The notes under the pieces are model-generated. The model worked only from the letters and a program-made list of their open reading frames with translations. It searched no databases and was not told where the DNA came from. Both the position numbers and the translations under genes were made by a program. A DNA stretch of 64,000 nucleotides from Rhizobium viscosum. GTDB lineage: Bacteria > Pseudomonadota > Alphaproteobacteria > Rhizobiales > Rhizobiaceae. Below, one piece after another: positions 54,644 to 64,000 of the stretch (positions are counted from its first letter, which is position 1; each line of letters begins with the position of its first letter). The stretch spans positions 2,676,001 through 2,740,000 of the forward strand of contig NZ_JADBEC010000001.1 of NCBI RefSeq assembly GCF_014873945.1. Reading direction: 5' to 3'.

Positions 54644-57600
54644 TCACACTCCCGCCTCATTTTTTTGCCGTGTGGCAAAGGTGCGGCGGATCACGACGAA
54701 GAAGGACGGCACGAAGAAAATGCCGAGCATCGTCGCCGAAAGCATCCCTCCGAGCACGCCGATACCGATCGCGTTCTGGGCGGCGGAGCCCGCGCCCGTT
54801 GCGATGGCCAAAGGCACGACGCCGAGAATGAAAGCCAGAGATGTCATGATGATCGGGCGCAGGCGCAGCCTTGCTGCTTCCAGCGTCGCCTCGAAGAGCC
54901 CCATGCCCGTCTCCATTCGGTCCTTTGCGAATTCCACGATCAGGATAGCGTTCTTCGCGGCAAGGCCGATGGTCGTGAGCAGGCCCACTTTGAAATAGAC
55001 GTCGTTCGCCTGCCCGAAGAGCGTTGCTGCGGCAAGCGCGCCGAGCACGCCGACCGGCACGGCCATGATGACCGAGAACGGGATCGACCAGCTCTCGTAG
55101 AGCGCAGCCAGGCAGAGGAAGACGACGAGAACCGAAATCGCGTAAAGCATCGGTGCCTGCGAGCCCGAGAGCCGCTCCTGATAGGAGATGCCCTGCCAGG
55201 CGACCGTGTAACCGCCGCCGAGCTGTTCGGTCAGGGCTTCCATCTCATTCATTGCCTCGCCGGAGGAGACTCCAGGGGCTGCCGCACCGTCGAGCGGGAT
55301 CGCGCTGACGGCATTGAACCGGGCGAGTGAGGGCGCGCCTTCGACCCACTGGGTTGTCGTGAAGGCGGAGAAAGGCACCATCTCGCCGGCGTTGTTGCGG
55401 GCATACCAGTGGTTCAGATCGGTCGGCTGCATGCGGAAGGGAGCGTCGCCCTGCACGTAGACAGGCTTGATCTCGCCGTTCAGCGTGAAGTCGTTGACGT
55501 CGCGGCCGGTGAAGATGATCGACAGCATGGAATTGACCGAGGCGAGGTCGACACCCATGGCGCCGATCTTCTCCTGATCGATCAGGATCTTCATCTGCGG
55601 CTCGACTTCCTTGTTGTTCGAGCGTAGTGCGACGACCTTGCCGGTGGAGCCGGCCATCTGGATCAGCCGCTTGGAAGCGGCCGTCAGAGCTTGATTGCCA
55701 TGGCCGCCGGTGTCCACCAGATACATGGAGAAGCCGCTCGACACGCCGAGACCCTGGATCGCTGGCGGCAGCAGTGCAAAGACCTGCGCCTCGCGGATCG
55801 AAAAGAAGTTCTTGAGAGCCCGGCTGACCACCGACTGCGCGCTGAGATTGGGATCGGTGCGCAGCGAGAAATCCTTGAGCTTGGTGAAGACGATGGCGCT
55901 GTTCTGGCCCGAACCGTTGAAGCCGAAGCCGAGCGCGCCGAAAACGGAATCCACCGCATCCTTCTCATTTTCACGGAAGTATTTTTCGACCTTTTCAACG
56001 ACGGCCTGCGTCTGCTGCGTGGTGGAGCCCGGCGGCGTGGTGACGATGGTCAAGAGCACGCCCTGGTCTTCCTGCGGCAGGAACGAACTCGGCAGGCGCG
56101 TGAAGAGATAGGCGCAGCCGACGCCGACCAGCAGGAAAACCAGCATGACGCGGATCGGCCGCTTCAAGAGGTAGCCGATGGTGCGGACATAGCCGTTGGT
56201 CGAGCGGGTGAAATTGCGGTTGAACCAGTCGCCGATGCGATGCTTCTTATGCTCGTTGACCGGCTTCAGCATCGTCGCGCAGAGCGCCGGCGTCAGCACG
56301 ATGGCGACGAGCGCAGACAGCAGCATGGCCGAAACGATGGTGATGGAGAACTGGCGATAGATGATGCCGGTCGAGCCGCCGAAGAAGGCCATGGGGATGA
56401 AGACGGCGGTCAGCACGAGAGCGATGCCGACGATGGCGCCGGTGATTTCGCCCATCGACTTCTCGGTCGCTTCAAGCGGCGAGAGCTTTTCCTCCGACAT
56501 GATGCGTTCGACGTTTTCCACGACGACGATGGCGTCGTCGACGAGAAGGCCGATCGCCAGCACCATGGCGAACATCGTCAGCGTATTGATCGAATAGCCT
56601 GTTACCGCGAGGACTCCGAACGTGCCCAGAAGCACGACGGGAACGGCAATGGTCGGGATCAATGTCGCGCGCAGGTTCTGCAGGAAGATGAGCAGGACCA
56701 CGAAAACGAGCACGATCGCCTCGATCAGTGTATGCACGACCTTCTCGATCGACAGCTCGACGAAGGGGGTCGTGTCGTAGGGATAGGTAATCTCGACACC
56801 TTCCGGCAGGCCACGGCCGATCGTTTCGAGTGCGGCGCGGACACGGGCGGCGGTATCGATGGCGTTCGCGCCAATTGCGAGGTTGACGGCGAAACCAGAT
56901 GACGGCAGACCATTATAGCGCGAGCTGCCGCCATAGCTTTCCTGGCCGATTTCGACGCGGGCGACATCGCTGAGGCGGACTGTCGAACCGTCCTTTTCAA
57001 CCTTCAGGATGATGTGCTCGAAATCCGCGACCGTAGTCAGCTGGCTCTGCGCGGTGATGGTGACGTTGATCTGCTGGCCCGGGACGGCAGGCTGGGCGCC
57101 GAGCGAGCCGACGGAGACCTGCGTATTCTGGGCCTGGATAGCAGAGGTCACGTCGCCTGGTGTGAGCTGAAACTTCTGCAGCTTGAACGGGTCGAGCCAG
57201 ACGCGCATGGCGTAGCCGGAGCCAAACACGTTGATGCTGCCCACGCCTTCCAGGCGCTGGATCTGGTCCTCGATCGAGGTCGACATGATATTGCCGAGAT
57301 CGACGGAGGTGCGCTTGCCGTCCGTCGAGACCAGCGAGCCGACGAGAAGAATGCTCGAGGTGGAGCGCGTGACGCTGATGCCGGCATCGATGACATCGCC
57401 CGGGAGCTGCGACTGGACGAGCTGCAGCTTGTTCTGGACCTGCACCTGCGCGATGTCAGGATTGATGCTGGTCCCGAAGGTCAGCGAAATGCTGGCCGAG
57501 CCTGTCGATGAGGTCGAGGTCATGTAAGTCAGGTCGTCGAGACCAGTCATGCCGTCTTCGATGATGGTGGTCACCGATTTTTCGACCGTCTCGGCGCTCG

Positions 57601-57754
57601 CGCCGCGATAGCTGGTGTTGATGCGGACCGTGGTCGGCGCAATATCAGGATATTGCGAGATCGATAGCGTGAAGATGGCGAGCAGACCTGCGAGCATGAT
57701 GGTGATCGCAATGACCCAGGCGAAGATCGGTCGTCGGATGAAAAACTTGGCCAT
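54644..57754 (-). CDS. Hydrophobe/amphiphile efflux-1 (HAE1) RND transporter
   Basis: A 1036-residue AcrB/MexB-type proton-driven pump. The N-terminus MAKFFIRRPIFAWVIAITIMLAGLLAIF, porter domains (YPDIAPTTVRINTSYRGASAETVEKSVT), TM4 proton-relay acidic pair (LLVDDAIVVVENVERIM) and the C-terminal half (VGVLGALAAATLFGQANDVYFKVGLLTTIGLAAKNAILIVEFAKD) are intact, with 12 helices predicted. It accepts periplasmic drugs or amphiphiles. It lies 50 bases after the fusion-protein gene in the order MFP-RND-OMF. Confidence 0.95.
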   Translation of the reverse strand: MAKFFIRRPIFAWVIAITIMLAGLLAIFTLSISQYPDIAPTTVRINTSYRGASAETVEKSVTTIIEDGMTGLDDLTYMTSTSSTGSASISLTFGTSINPDIAQVQVQNKLQLVQSQLPGDVIDAGISVTRSTSSILLVGSLVSTDGKRTSVDLGNIMSTSIEDQIQRLEGVGSINVFGSGYAMRVWLDPFKLQKFQLTPGDVTSAIQAQNTQVSVGSLGAQPAVPGQQINVTITAQSQLTTVADFEHIILKVEKDGSTVRLSDVARVEIGQESYGGSSRYNGLPSSGFAVNLAIGANAIDTAARVRAALETIGRGLPEGVEITYPYDTTPFVELSIEKVVHTLIEAIVLVFVVLLIFLQNLRATLIPTIAVPVVLLGTFGVLAVTGYSINTLTMFAMVLAIGLLVDDAIVVVENVERIMSEEKLSPLEATEKSMGEITGAIVGIALVLTAVFIPMAFFGGSTGIIYRQFSITIVSAMLLSALVAIVLTPALCATMLKPVNEHKKHRIGDWFNRNFTRSTNGYVRTIGYLLKRPIRVMLVFLLVGVGCAYLFTRLPSSFLPQEDQGVLLTIVTTPPGSTTQQTQAVVEKVEKYFRENEKDAVDSVFGALGFGFNGSGQNSAIVFTKLKDFSLRTDPNLSAQSVVSRALKNFFSIREAQVFALLPPAIQGLGVSSGFSMYLVDTGGHGNQALTAASKRLIQMAGSTGKVVALRSNNKEVEPQMKILIDQEKIGAMGVDLASVNSMLSIIFTGRDVNDFTLNGEIKPVYVQGDAPFRMQPTDLNHWYARNNAGEMVPFSAFTTTQWVEGAPSLARFNAVSAIPLDGAAAPGVSSGEAMNEMEALTEQLGGGYTVAWQGISYQERLSGSQAPMLYAISVLVVFLCLAALYESWSIPFSVIMAVPVGVLGALAAATLFGQANDVYFKVGLLTTIGLAAKNAILIVEFAKDRMETGMGLFEATLEAARLRLRPIIMTSLAFILGVVPLAIATGAGSAAQNAIGIGVLGGMLSATMLGIFFVPSFFVVIRRTFATRQKNEAGV

Positions 57755-57804
57755 CGGTTATTCCTGTACGGCTGGGACGGTGACGATGCGAAAGTGCCTG
57801 CGCA

Positions 57805-59022
57805 TTACTTTGCTGCGGGCTTCTGTTCGCCTCCGGCCACGGGCTGATCGGCAGGGACAACCACGCCGTTGTCGTTGATCTTCATTGGAACCGGCTTTAC
57901 CGGCATGCCTGATACAATCGACTGCAGGCCGCTGACGATCAGCTGATCGCCGTCCTTCACGCCTTGCGTCACCAGCCAGGAATTGTTGGAGGGCGTTGCA
58001 TTTTCGAAGACACGGGTCTCGACCTTGCCCTCGGCGGAAATGAACTGTGCGGTCAGGCGACCGTTGGCATCGCGGGTTGTTGCAAGCTGCGGCAGGGAAT
58101 ATCCTGCTTCAGCACCGAGCTCGACTGTGGCGCGGACATACATGCCGGGCAGGACGACGCGGTCCGGGTTCGGGAAAACCACGCGAATGATGAAGGTGCC
58201 GGTCGTTTCGCTGACGACCTGCTTCGACATGTCGAGTTTGCCCTTCTGATTATATTCACGGCCGTCTTCAAGGATCAGGCGGAACGCTATGTTGTTGTCC
58301 TCGCCCTTGACCTCGCCGGCAGCGATCGCATCACGCAATTTCAGCAGGTTGGTGCTCGATTCCGTCAGCGAAATGTAGATCGGATCGAGTTGACGGATGG
58401 TTGTCAGTGCGGTCGACTGGTTGGCTGCAACGACGTTGCCGATGTTGTAGGCGGTCTGGTCGATGATGCCGTCGAAGGGGGCCGTGATCTTCGTATGATC
58501 GAGGTCGATCTGCGCTGCGGTCAATGCCGCCTTTGCGGATTCGACCTCTGCATTCGCCTGGGCAAGGGCCGTGCGGGCGGTTTCGAATTCGATCTGCGTT
58601 GCGCCGCTGCCGACCAGACGCTGGTAGCGATCGAAATTGCTCTGGGCGCTCGGCACGCTTGCCTGAGCCTTGGAAATCGCGGCCTGGGCCTGCTCGACTG
58701 CTGCGCGGTAGGCGGCATCGTCGATTTGATAGAGCAGGTCGCCCTTCTTGACTTCGCCGCCTTCCTTGAACGCGATTTCACGGATGATGCCGTTTACCTG
58801 CGGGCGGATATCGGCCACCTGGAAGGCTTCGGCGCGGCCAGGCAAGATCGTGGTGATAGGATAGGTATCCTTCTTCAGCGTGACCACACCGACCGGGGCG
58901 GCCTGCTGGGCAGCGCCGCCTGCGCCTGCATTGCCGGCGGGCTTGCTGCCGCTCTCGTTGCAGGCGGTGAGGCCAACAACCACCAAGAGGGCCGAGGAGA
59001 CGATGAGGGCACGCCTGATCAT
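57805..59022 (-). CDS. RND efflux periplasmic adaptor (MexA/AcrA family)
   Basis: A 405-residue membrane fusion lipoprotein. The signal peptide ends in a lipobox (VVGLTACNES). A lipoyl/barrel-sandwich domain (GRAEAFQVADIRPQVNGIIREIAFKEGGEVKKGDLLYQID), an alpha-hairpin (about 115-180, VEQAQAAISKAQASVPSAQSNFDRYQRLV) and beta-barrel (LTTIRQLDPIYISLTES) follow. The start at 59022 is the ATG opening the signal peptide. It is the first structural gene of the pump, 150 bases after the TetR gene. Confidence 0.93.
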   Translation of the reverse strand: MIRRALIVSSALLVVVGLTACNESGSKPAGNAGAGGAAQQAAPVGVVTLKKDTYPITTILPGRAEAFQVADIRPQVNGIIREIAFKEGGEVKKGDLLYQIDDAAYRAAVEQAQAAISKAQASVPSAQSNFDRYQRLVGSGATQIEFETARTALAQANAEVESAKAALTAAQIDLDHTKITAPFDGIIDQTAYNIGNVVAANQSTALTTIRQLDPIYISLTESSTNLLKLRDAIAAGEVKGEDNNIAFRLILEDGREYNQKGKLDMSKQVVSETTGTFIIRVVFPNPDRVVLPGMYVRATVELGAEAGYSLPQLATTRDANGRLTAQFISAEGKVETRVFENATPSNNSWLVTQGVKDGDQLIVSGLQSIVSGMPVKPVPMKINDNGVVVPADQPVAGGEQKPAAK

Positions 59023-59146
59023 GCTGAATTCCTGTGCGGTTGGCAGTAGCGGTTCAATCGCCGGCCCTATGAGGCGCCGCTCTATATAGGAGTGATGATT
59101 GATCCGGAAACAGATGCCGTTATCCGATATTAAGAAAAGCTTTACG

Positions 59147-59174
59147 AAGTGACGTAATTCAGCAATCGTCACTT
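59147..59174. promoter_or_regulatory. Inverted repeat upstream of the efflux operon
   Basis: AAGTGACG and CGTCACTT (59147-59154 and 59167-59174), separated by 12 bases, overlap the end of tetR and lie 125 bases before the adaptor gene. A possible TetR operator or other regulatory dyad. Confidence 0.45.
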
Positions 59175-59775
59175 AGCAAGGGTTATTTTGCAGTGCGGCA
59201 TCCACGAAACACACGATTTTTTCCGCACGGTGAACAAGTGTGTTTTTGTCGTCCTTGGCAATGAGAATGGGATGCAGAACACAGGCTAGAACGTCTGCAA
59301 CGGTGCGGGCTGCGACGGCGGTATTGTCGCAATGGTAATTACCTTCGGCTACGCCTTCACGGATGATCTCGCCGAGCTTCTGCTCTATCCGTTCGCGATA
59401 GCGATGACCGGCATCGAGCTTGGCGTCGATCGTCGAGATCACCATTTCGAAGATGTAGGGGTTCTGCTGGATGTCTTGCAGATGACTGTCGAGCAAGCGC
59501 AGGACGAAGCTCAGCAATTGCTCCTTCGGCGGCAGGCTGGTGTCGACGGCGGCGAAGCGCTCCGTGGCATTGCCGAGATGGCGCTCGGCAATCGCATCGA
59601 CAAGCAGCGCCTTTGATTGAAAATGCTTGAAAACATTGGCTGGCGACATGTGCAGCGACGAGGCGATATCGGCGATGGAAACTGCGACGAAGCCGCGCTG
59701 GCGAAACAGCGTCTCCGCCATCGAGAGGATATCCTCCCGGGTCTCTTCGGCCTTGCGTCTGGGCCTGCGTGCCAT
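59173..59775 (-). CDS. TetR family regulator of the efflux operon
   Basis: A 200-residue repressor. The HTH is clear (DIASSLHMSPANVFKHFQSKALLVDAIAERHL); the C-terminal domain carries the drug-sensing helices (LLSFVLRLLDSHLQDIQQNPYIFEMV). It is transcribed in the same direction as, and directly upstream of, the adaptor-RND-OMF genes, as in many AcrR/MexR-like arrangements, so local control of the pump is the natural inference. Confidence 0.9.
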   Translation of the reverse strand: MARRPRRKAEETREDILSMAETLFRQRGFVAVSIADIASSLHMSPANVFKHFQSKALLVDAIAERHLGNATERFAAVDTSLPPKEQLLSFVLRLLDSHLQDIQQNPYIFEMVISTIDAKLDAGHRYRERIEQKLGEIIREGVAEGNYHCDNTAVAARTVADVLACVLHPILIAKDDKNTLVHRAEKIVCFVDAALQNNPC

Positions 59776-59873
59776 CTGTCCCCCGCCGGGCTTGGCCCGG
59801 CACCCCTTTTTTCCAATGCTAGCGCGATTGGTTGAAAGGCCGCAAGCAGGCTCGCAGCTTTGTCTTCAACGGT

Positions 59874-60818
59874 TCAGGAAAAATAGGGTGCGAGATTTGC
59901 TCGAACACGTGCGGCTGGTGTTTCACCGCGGTCGTCGGGCATGAAACGTTCGCCGGTGATCCATTCATAGGCTTTGATGTAGACGGCCGAGGTCTGCTCG
60001 ATCAGCTCGACCGGAATTTCCGGAATTTCATCCTTGTAAGGGTCGCAGCGCTCGACCACCCAGGCGCGCACGAAGTCCTTGTCGAAGCTTTCCGGTCGCT
60101 TGCCCGCTTCGAAGGCGGCGGTATAGGTTTCCGCCACCCAGTATCGGCTGCTGTCGGGCGTATGGATTTCGTCGGCGAGAATGATGTTGCCATTCTCGTC
60201 CGTGCCGAATTCATATTTGGTGTCGACAAGGATCAGGCCGCGTTTTGCCGCCATTTCCTGGCCGCGGGCGAAAAGCGCCAGTGCATATTTCGAAAGTGTT
60301 TCCCACTGCTCTTTTGTTAGCAGTCCGCGGCTGACGATTTCGGCTGGCGTCAGCGGCTCGTCGTGGCCGCCGTCGAATTCCTTGCTGGTCGGCGTGATGA
60401 CCGGCTCGGGAAGAATCTGGTTGTCGCGCATGCCGTCGGGCAGGCGCATGCCGTACATTTCTCGCTCACCCTTCTTGTAGAGTGTGAGGATCGATGTGCC
60501 GGTCGTGCCGGCGAGATAACCGCGTACGACGATCTCGACAGGAAGGATATCGAGCCGCTTGCCGATGACGACATTCGGATCGGGATAGTCGAGAACGTGA
60601 TTGGGGCAGATGTCCTTCGTTGCCTCGAACCAGTAGCGGGCCGTCTCGGTCAGCACCTGTCCCTTGTAGGGAATGCAGGTCAGGATGCGATCGAAAGCGC
60701 TCAGCCTGTCGGTGCTGATGATGATGCGCCGCCCATCCGGAAGATCGTAATTCTCGCGCACCTTGCCACGGTAGTAGTTCGGCAGTTCCGGGAAATGGGC
60801 TTCGGAGAGAATACGCAC
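59874..60818 (-). CDS. purC: Phosphoribosylaminoimidazole-succinocarboxamide synthase (PurC)
   Basis: Eighth step of purine synthesis: joins CAIR and aspartate using ATP. The 314 residues match the longer PurC form: [43 protein letters not shown] at the N-terminus, [27 protein letters not shown], and [33 protein letters not shown]. This differs from the short 240-residue bacterial type. It stands alone between tetR and the SLC13 transporter; other pur genes are not nearby, and many rhizobia encode a second short purC elsewhere. Confidence 0.95.
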   Translation of the reverse strand: MRILSEAHFPELPNYYRGKVRENYDLPDGRRIIISTDRLSAFDRILTCIPYKGQVLTETARYWFEATKDICPNHVLDYPDPNVVIGKRLDILPVEIVVRGYLAGTTGTSILTLYKKGEREMYGMRLPDGMRDNQILPEPVITPTSKEFDGGHDEPLTPAEIVSRGLLTKEQWETLSKYALALFARGQEMAAKRGLILVDTKYEFGTDENGNIILADEIHTPDSSRYWVAETYTAAFEAGKRPESFDKDFVRAWVVERCDPYKDEIPEIPVELIEQTSAVYIKAYEWITGERFMPDDRGETPAARVRANLAPYFS

Positions 60819-60892
60819 GGCGCCTGGCTATCCTTCTATCGGCTAAGACTGTCCCTGCTCTAGTTTCATTGCCGGGGAAGTCAAGCAAAGGC

Positions 60893-62638
60893 TCATTCAA
60901 GCCAGAAGACGGCGATGAGAATAAGCGTGACTATATAGCCGGCGAGCGTCAGCGGCCAGCCGGCGCGCAGAAAATCGCCGAAGCGGTAGCTGCCGATGCT
61001 CATCGACAGCGTATTGTTGTGATGACCGAAGGGGGTCAGGAAATCCTGCGAGGCGCCTGCTGCCACCGCAATCAGATAGGCTTGCGGTGGCTGCTGGCCG
61101 GCTCTTGCAAATTCCAGCGCAATTGGCGCAAGCACGATTGCGACCGTCGCGTTGTTGACGAAAGGCGTCAGCGCCATGGCGAGAAACAAAATGAGTGCAA
61201 TGCCCCACAGGGGATGGCTGATCGGGAAGGCCAGGCTCAGCCATGTTGCGAGGATCTCGGCCGTGCCCGTTGTTGCAACGGCCTGGCCGATCGGGATCAT
61301 CGCGGCGAGCATGATGATGATCGGCCAGTTGAGATCCGCCATTGCATGGCGAATGTTGAGATAGCCGGGCAGTGCGAGCGCCAGCACCACGAAGGCGAGA
61401 GCAATATCGGGGCGCAGGCCGAAGGCGGAAGCGACAACGCCGCATGCAAAGATTGCAAAAGGCTGCCATGAAGCTGACGATCCGGGCGAGGGCGCTGCGG
61501 CCGCAAGCGGCAGGCATTCACACTCTTCCAGCGCCTCAGCGATCGCCGCTTTCGGGCCTTCCAGCACCAATATGTCGCCGATCGAAAGCTGCAGATCCGC
61601 AAAACGTCCTTCGATACGGGGAGAACGCATCGCCAGTGCTGAAACAGTGACGCCGCGATTGCGGAAGACTTCCAGCGATGCGATGCGCGAGCCGACGACC
61701 GTACTTTCCGGCATGACGACGGCTTCGATGCTGACGAAATCCGGCTGCAGTCCGTGCGGATGGACGTCTCGCACCAGCGCCTGTGAGGCGGCCAGATCCG
61801 CGAAGACCGAATCCTCGCCCTGCGCCAGCAGAATATCGCCCGGCTGAATGACCGATTGTTCGAGCGGGCCAAAGACGAAAGCCCTGTCGCGGATCAGGGC
61901 ATGGGGCTGGATGCCGAAACGCTCGGGGCATTGGGCAAGTGTTATGCCGACGAGCGGCGAATGCTCGGGAATGCTGCGCTCCACGACGATGCGGCGGACC
62001 GGCTGAGTTGGCACTTCCGCGGTCTCGTCCTGCTCCGAAAACAATCGCTGCACAACTAGCGCGATCAGCAGGATGCCTGTTATGGCGACCGGAAGTCCGA
62101 CATAGGCAAAGTCGAAAAAGCGGAAACCCTTGCCGGTGGTTTTTTCAAGCGCATCGCTGACGAGAAGATTGGCGGGTGTGCCGATCAACGAGACGAGACC
62201 GCCGAGAAGAGCAGCGAAGGAGATCGGCATCACGAGCTGCCGGCGCGGAATGCTCATGAGCGTGCTCAGCCGCAGCGCCAGCGGCAAGCTGATCGCAAAG
62301 GCACCGATATTGTTCATGAAGATCGAGATGAAGCCGGTCAGAGCGGAGACGCCTGTTATGACCCGGAAATGCGAGAGACCCGATGCCACGAAGCGCTCGG
62401 AGAGGCTGTCAAAGAGTTTGGTGCGCGCCAGCACTTGAACGATCAGCAGAATTTCGACCACGGTGACGACGACAGGGCTTGCGAAGCCCGCAAAGATGCT
62501 ATCGGCGGGATAAAGACCGAGCATATAGCCCGCAAGCAATCCGCCGATCGAGATAACTTCCATGCGCAGGCGGTCGAGGGAGAACAGGAAGAGCATTGCC
62601 ACCAGCAGGATCAGGAGGGCTGCTTGCTCAAGCGTCAT
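60893..62638 (-). CDS. SLC13/DASS-type anion transporter with TrkA-C (RCK_C) domains
   Basis: A 581-residue membrane protein. An N-terminal bundle of about five helices (LLILLVAMLFLFSLDRLRMEVISIGGLLAGYMLGL) contains the family motif FMNNIGAFAISLPLAL. Two TrkA-C domains lie at about 205-370 (VVERSIPEHSPLVGITLAQ; VVMPESTVVGSRIASLEVFRNRGVTV). The second membrane half carries LTPFVNNATVAIVLAPIAL. This is the SAC1/SLC13-like layout used for sulfate or dicarboxylates; the substrate is unknown. ATG 62638 is preferred over an earlier in-frame start. Confidence 0.88.
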   Translation of the reverse strand: MTLEQAALLILLVAMLFLFSLDRLRMEVISIGGLLAGYMLGLYPADSIFAGFASPVVVTVVEILLIVQVLARTKLFDSLSERFVASGLSHFRVITGVSALTGFISIFMNNIGAFAISLPLALRLSTLMSIPRRQLVMPISFAALLGGLVSLIGTPANLLVSDALEKTTGKGFRFFDFAYVGLPVAITGILLIALVVQRLFSEQDETAEVPTQPVRRIVVERSIPEHSPLVGITLAQCPERFGIQPHALIRDRAFVFGPLEQSVIQPGDILLAQGEDSVFADLAASQALVRDVHPHGLQPDFVSIEAVVMPESTVVGSRIASLEVFRNRGVTVSALAMRSPRIEGRFADLQLSIGDILVLEGPKAAIAEALEECECLPLAAAAPSPGSSASWQPFAIFACGVVASAFGLRPDIALAFVVLALALPGYLNIRHAMADLNWPIIIMLAAMIPIGQAVATTGTAEILATWLSLAFPISHPLWGIALILFLAMALTPFVNNATVAIVLAPIALEFARAGQQPPQAYLIAVAAGASQDFLTPFGHHNNTLSMSIGSYRFGDFLRAGWPLTLAGYIVTLILIAVFWLE

Positions 62639-62745
62639 CGGGGGTTCCTGTCTTCGATCACACGCCGAATGTAGCTCTTCGTCTCGCACTGTATAGCTCG
62701 TTCAGACGAAAGAATGATCGGTCCTTACATTGATCTTGATGTCGC

Positions 62746-63438
62746 TCAGGCAGGTCTGCGCCATTTTCCTTCGGCGGTCCGCTTTAGGATGGGCGTGGCA
62801 AAAACGCCTTTCGTGCGTGCCTGCCATTGAGGGCCTGTGGCGTCGAGTTTGGCGCGCCAGCGGTCCGATTGCAGCATGGCCGCGCCAATGACGACGGGTT
62901 CTGTGCCGCAGCTTGCGAGCAGATCGAGACCTGCAACGATCGAGGCCCCGCTCGATATGACGTCATCGATCAGCGCGACACGGCGTCCTTCGAGGAGGGG
63001 CAGCATGCGCGGATCAACATAGAGCCGTTTCTGTTGTTCCGGCGTGGTGATCGATGAGAGGGCGACCGATAGCTCGTCGCGATACCAGAATTTGCGGGAG
63101 GTGCCGAGCGGCACATAACGGCTGTGGCCGAGCTTCTGGGCAACGGCCGCCGCAAGTGTCAGGCCGAGTGTCGGCAGGCCGGCGACGACATCGATGCCTG
63201 ATGGTTCTATCTTTGCCGCAAGGTTTTCGGCGAGCACATCCAGCACCGCAAAGCTTGCCTGATTGATGATCAGCGAGGCCAGCGCATGCTCACCATCCGA
63301 AAGGACCCGGATCGGCAGCCGCAACTGCCTGCCATCTTCCAGTTCCGCTATAAAGAAGGAGGTGAAATTGCCGCCCGTTTCGAAACTGCCCGGCGGATGG
63401 ATCTCCTGCCAGAAATCATGCGGCTTCATCTCGTTCAT
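62746..63438 (-). CDS. Phosphoribosyltransferase family protein
   Basis: A 230-residue type-I PRTase-fold protein. The PRPP loop is visible as RRVALIDDVISSGASIVAGLDLL, with a preceding pyrophosphate region (VAGLPTLGLTLAAAVAQKLG) and the flexible hood KFWYRDELSVALSSITTPEQQKRLYVD. It resembles orotate-type PRTases rather than adenine or hypoxanthine enzymes, but the substrate is not certain. The gene begins two bases after the pseudouridine synthase stop, so the two are probably co-transcribed. Confidence 0.75.
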   Translation of the reverse strand: MNEMKPHDFWQEIHPPGSFETGGNFTSFFIAELEDGRQLRLPIRVLSDGEHALASLIINQASFAVLDVLAENLAAKIEPSGIDVVAGLPTLGLTLAAAVAQKLGHSRYVPLGTSRKFWYRDELSVALSSITTPEQQKRLYVDPRMLPLLEGRRVALIDDVISSGASIVAGLDLLASCGTEPVVIGAAMLQSDRWRAKLDATGPQWQARTKGVFATPILKRTAEGKWRRPA

Positions 63439-63440
63439 TC

Positions 63441-63998
63441 TCAATCCCGTATTGCCTTACCGGTGCCGACCTTCCGGCGAAGGTCCTTCAGTTCAGATTC
63501 AGTCAGCGCCCGGACCGATCCCTTCGGCAGGCCGCCGAGCTCCAGCCCACCGATCGCGACACGCACGAGCCGCAGGCAGGCGATATCGAGCGCTTCCAGC
63601 ATCCGGCGGATCTGCCGGTTGCGGCCTTCCTGCAATTCCACTTCGATCCAGGAGTTGCGGTCGCCGTCACGCAGCTTGCGGGCAGCGGTGGCGCGCAGCA
63701 GTTCGCCGTCATGCCGAAGACCTGACATCATCGCTGTCAGCATGTCGTTATCGGCGATCCGATCGATCTGCACATGGTAGGATTTCGAGACGTGGGTGAT
63801 TGGATCGAGCAGCGTCTGGGCGAATTCCGTATCGTTGGTAAAGAGCAGCAGCCCCTCGCTCGCCTTATCGAGCCGACCGACAGGAGAGAGGTGCGGGACA
63901 TCAAAATCGGCCAGACAGTCATATACGGTCGGGCGACCTTCCGGATCATGACGAGTGGTCACAAGACCGCGCGGCTTGTTGAGCATCAGGTAGATCCT
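63441..63998 (-). CDS. RsuA/RluB-family pseudouridine synthase, C-terminal part (cut by window end)
   Basis: The last 185 codons of a 16S/23S rRNA pseudouridine synthase. The frame continues past base 64000 (RIYLMLNKPRGLVTT). The catalytic motif VGRLDKASEGLLLFTND contains the active Asp, followed by VSKSYHVQIDR and the C-terminal ELQEGRNRQIRRMLEALDI. The N-terminal S4 domain is outside the window, so RsuA versus RluB/E/F cannot be decided. It is followed closely by the phosphoribosyltransferase gene. Confidence 0.92.
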   Translation of the reverse strand, partial: RIYLMLNKPRGLVTTRHDPEGRPTVYDCLADFDVPHLSPVGRLDKASEGLLLFTNDTEFAQTLLDPITHVSKSYHVQIDRIADNDMLTAMMSGLRHDGELLRATAARKLRDGDRNSWIEVELQEGRNRQIRRMLEALDIACLRLVRVAIGGLELGGLPKGSVRALTESELKDLRRKVGTGKAIRD

Positions 63999-64000
63999 GA

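Noticed and set aside
55691..56902. Long Asp/Arg/Gln-rich frame antisense to the RND transporter
   Set aside because: Composition is a mirror of a hydrophobic gene; no known family and no promoter.

Overview
The window is a gene-dense, high-GC chromosomal segment of an alphaproteobacterium, most likely a Rhizobiaceae member (Rhizobium/Agrobacterium group). The evidence is the tolB-pal-cpoB-tilS-ftsH-glmM order, a serC leader RNA ahead of serC-serA, CbtB/CbtA behind a cobalamin riboswitch, candidate FixK/FNR and EcfG promoter motifs, and a phosphoketolase-acetate kinase pair. Apart from one intact IS481-family insertion sequence beside a tRNA-Met, there is little sign of recent foreign DNA, and most of the window reads as ordinary core or soft-core chromosome.

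Layout. 1-7.2 kb: envelope and housekeeping cluster (tolB end, pal, cpoB, tilS, ftsH, glmM). 7.2-13.4 kb: methyltransferase, outer-membrane beta-barrel protein, a TetR/quinone-reductase divergent pair with a triple 14-bp operator, and serine biosynthesis (serC leader, serC, serA). 13.4-20.9 kb: a small conserved protein, a PAS-GGDEF-EAL protein, a LysR/TDT-transporter divergent pair, a 33-residue peptide gene, an EamA exporter and mnmA. 21-25 kb: tRNA-Met, IS481 element, small lipoprotein, FixK-box universal stress protein, LysR regulator and a membrane-anchored protein. 25-33.4 kb: phosphoketolase/acetate kinase, PiT phosphate transporter, a second GGDEF-EAL protein and small stress-type proteins.

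33.5-36.7 kb is a cobalt/B12 locus: histidine phosphatase, cobalamin riboswitch, cbtB, cbtA and a His-rich exported protein of unknown function, followed by a molybdopterin oxidoreductase. 36.7-44.2 kb holds a DctB/DctD-like sigma54 two-component system, an ArsR regulator with a near-perfect palindromic operator, an AHSA1 protein and a TctCBA tricarboxylate transporter. 44.2-53 kb holds an M20 amidohydrolase and a seven-gene minus-strand operon (LacI, ABC transporter, nucleoside hydrolase, adenine deaminase) that looks dedicated to purine nucleoside/base scavenging. 53-59.8 kb is a complete tripartite RND efflux system with its TetR regulator. The end carries purC, an SLC13/TrkA-C transporter, a phosphoribosyltransferase-like protein and a truncated pseudouridine synthase.

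I found no CRISPR array, prophage, toxin-antitoxin pair or obvious new defence system. The most interesting material is regulatory (stacked operators, FixK-type boxes ahead of usp and xfp, the EcfG promoter, leader RNAs) and a few very small or unrecognised genes.
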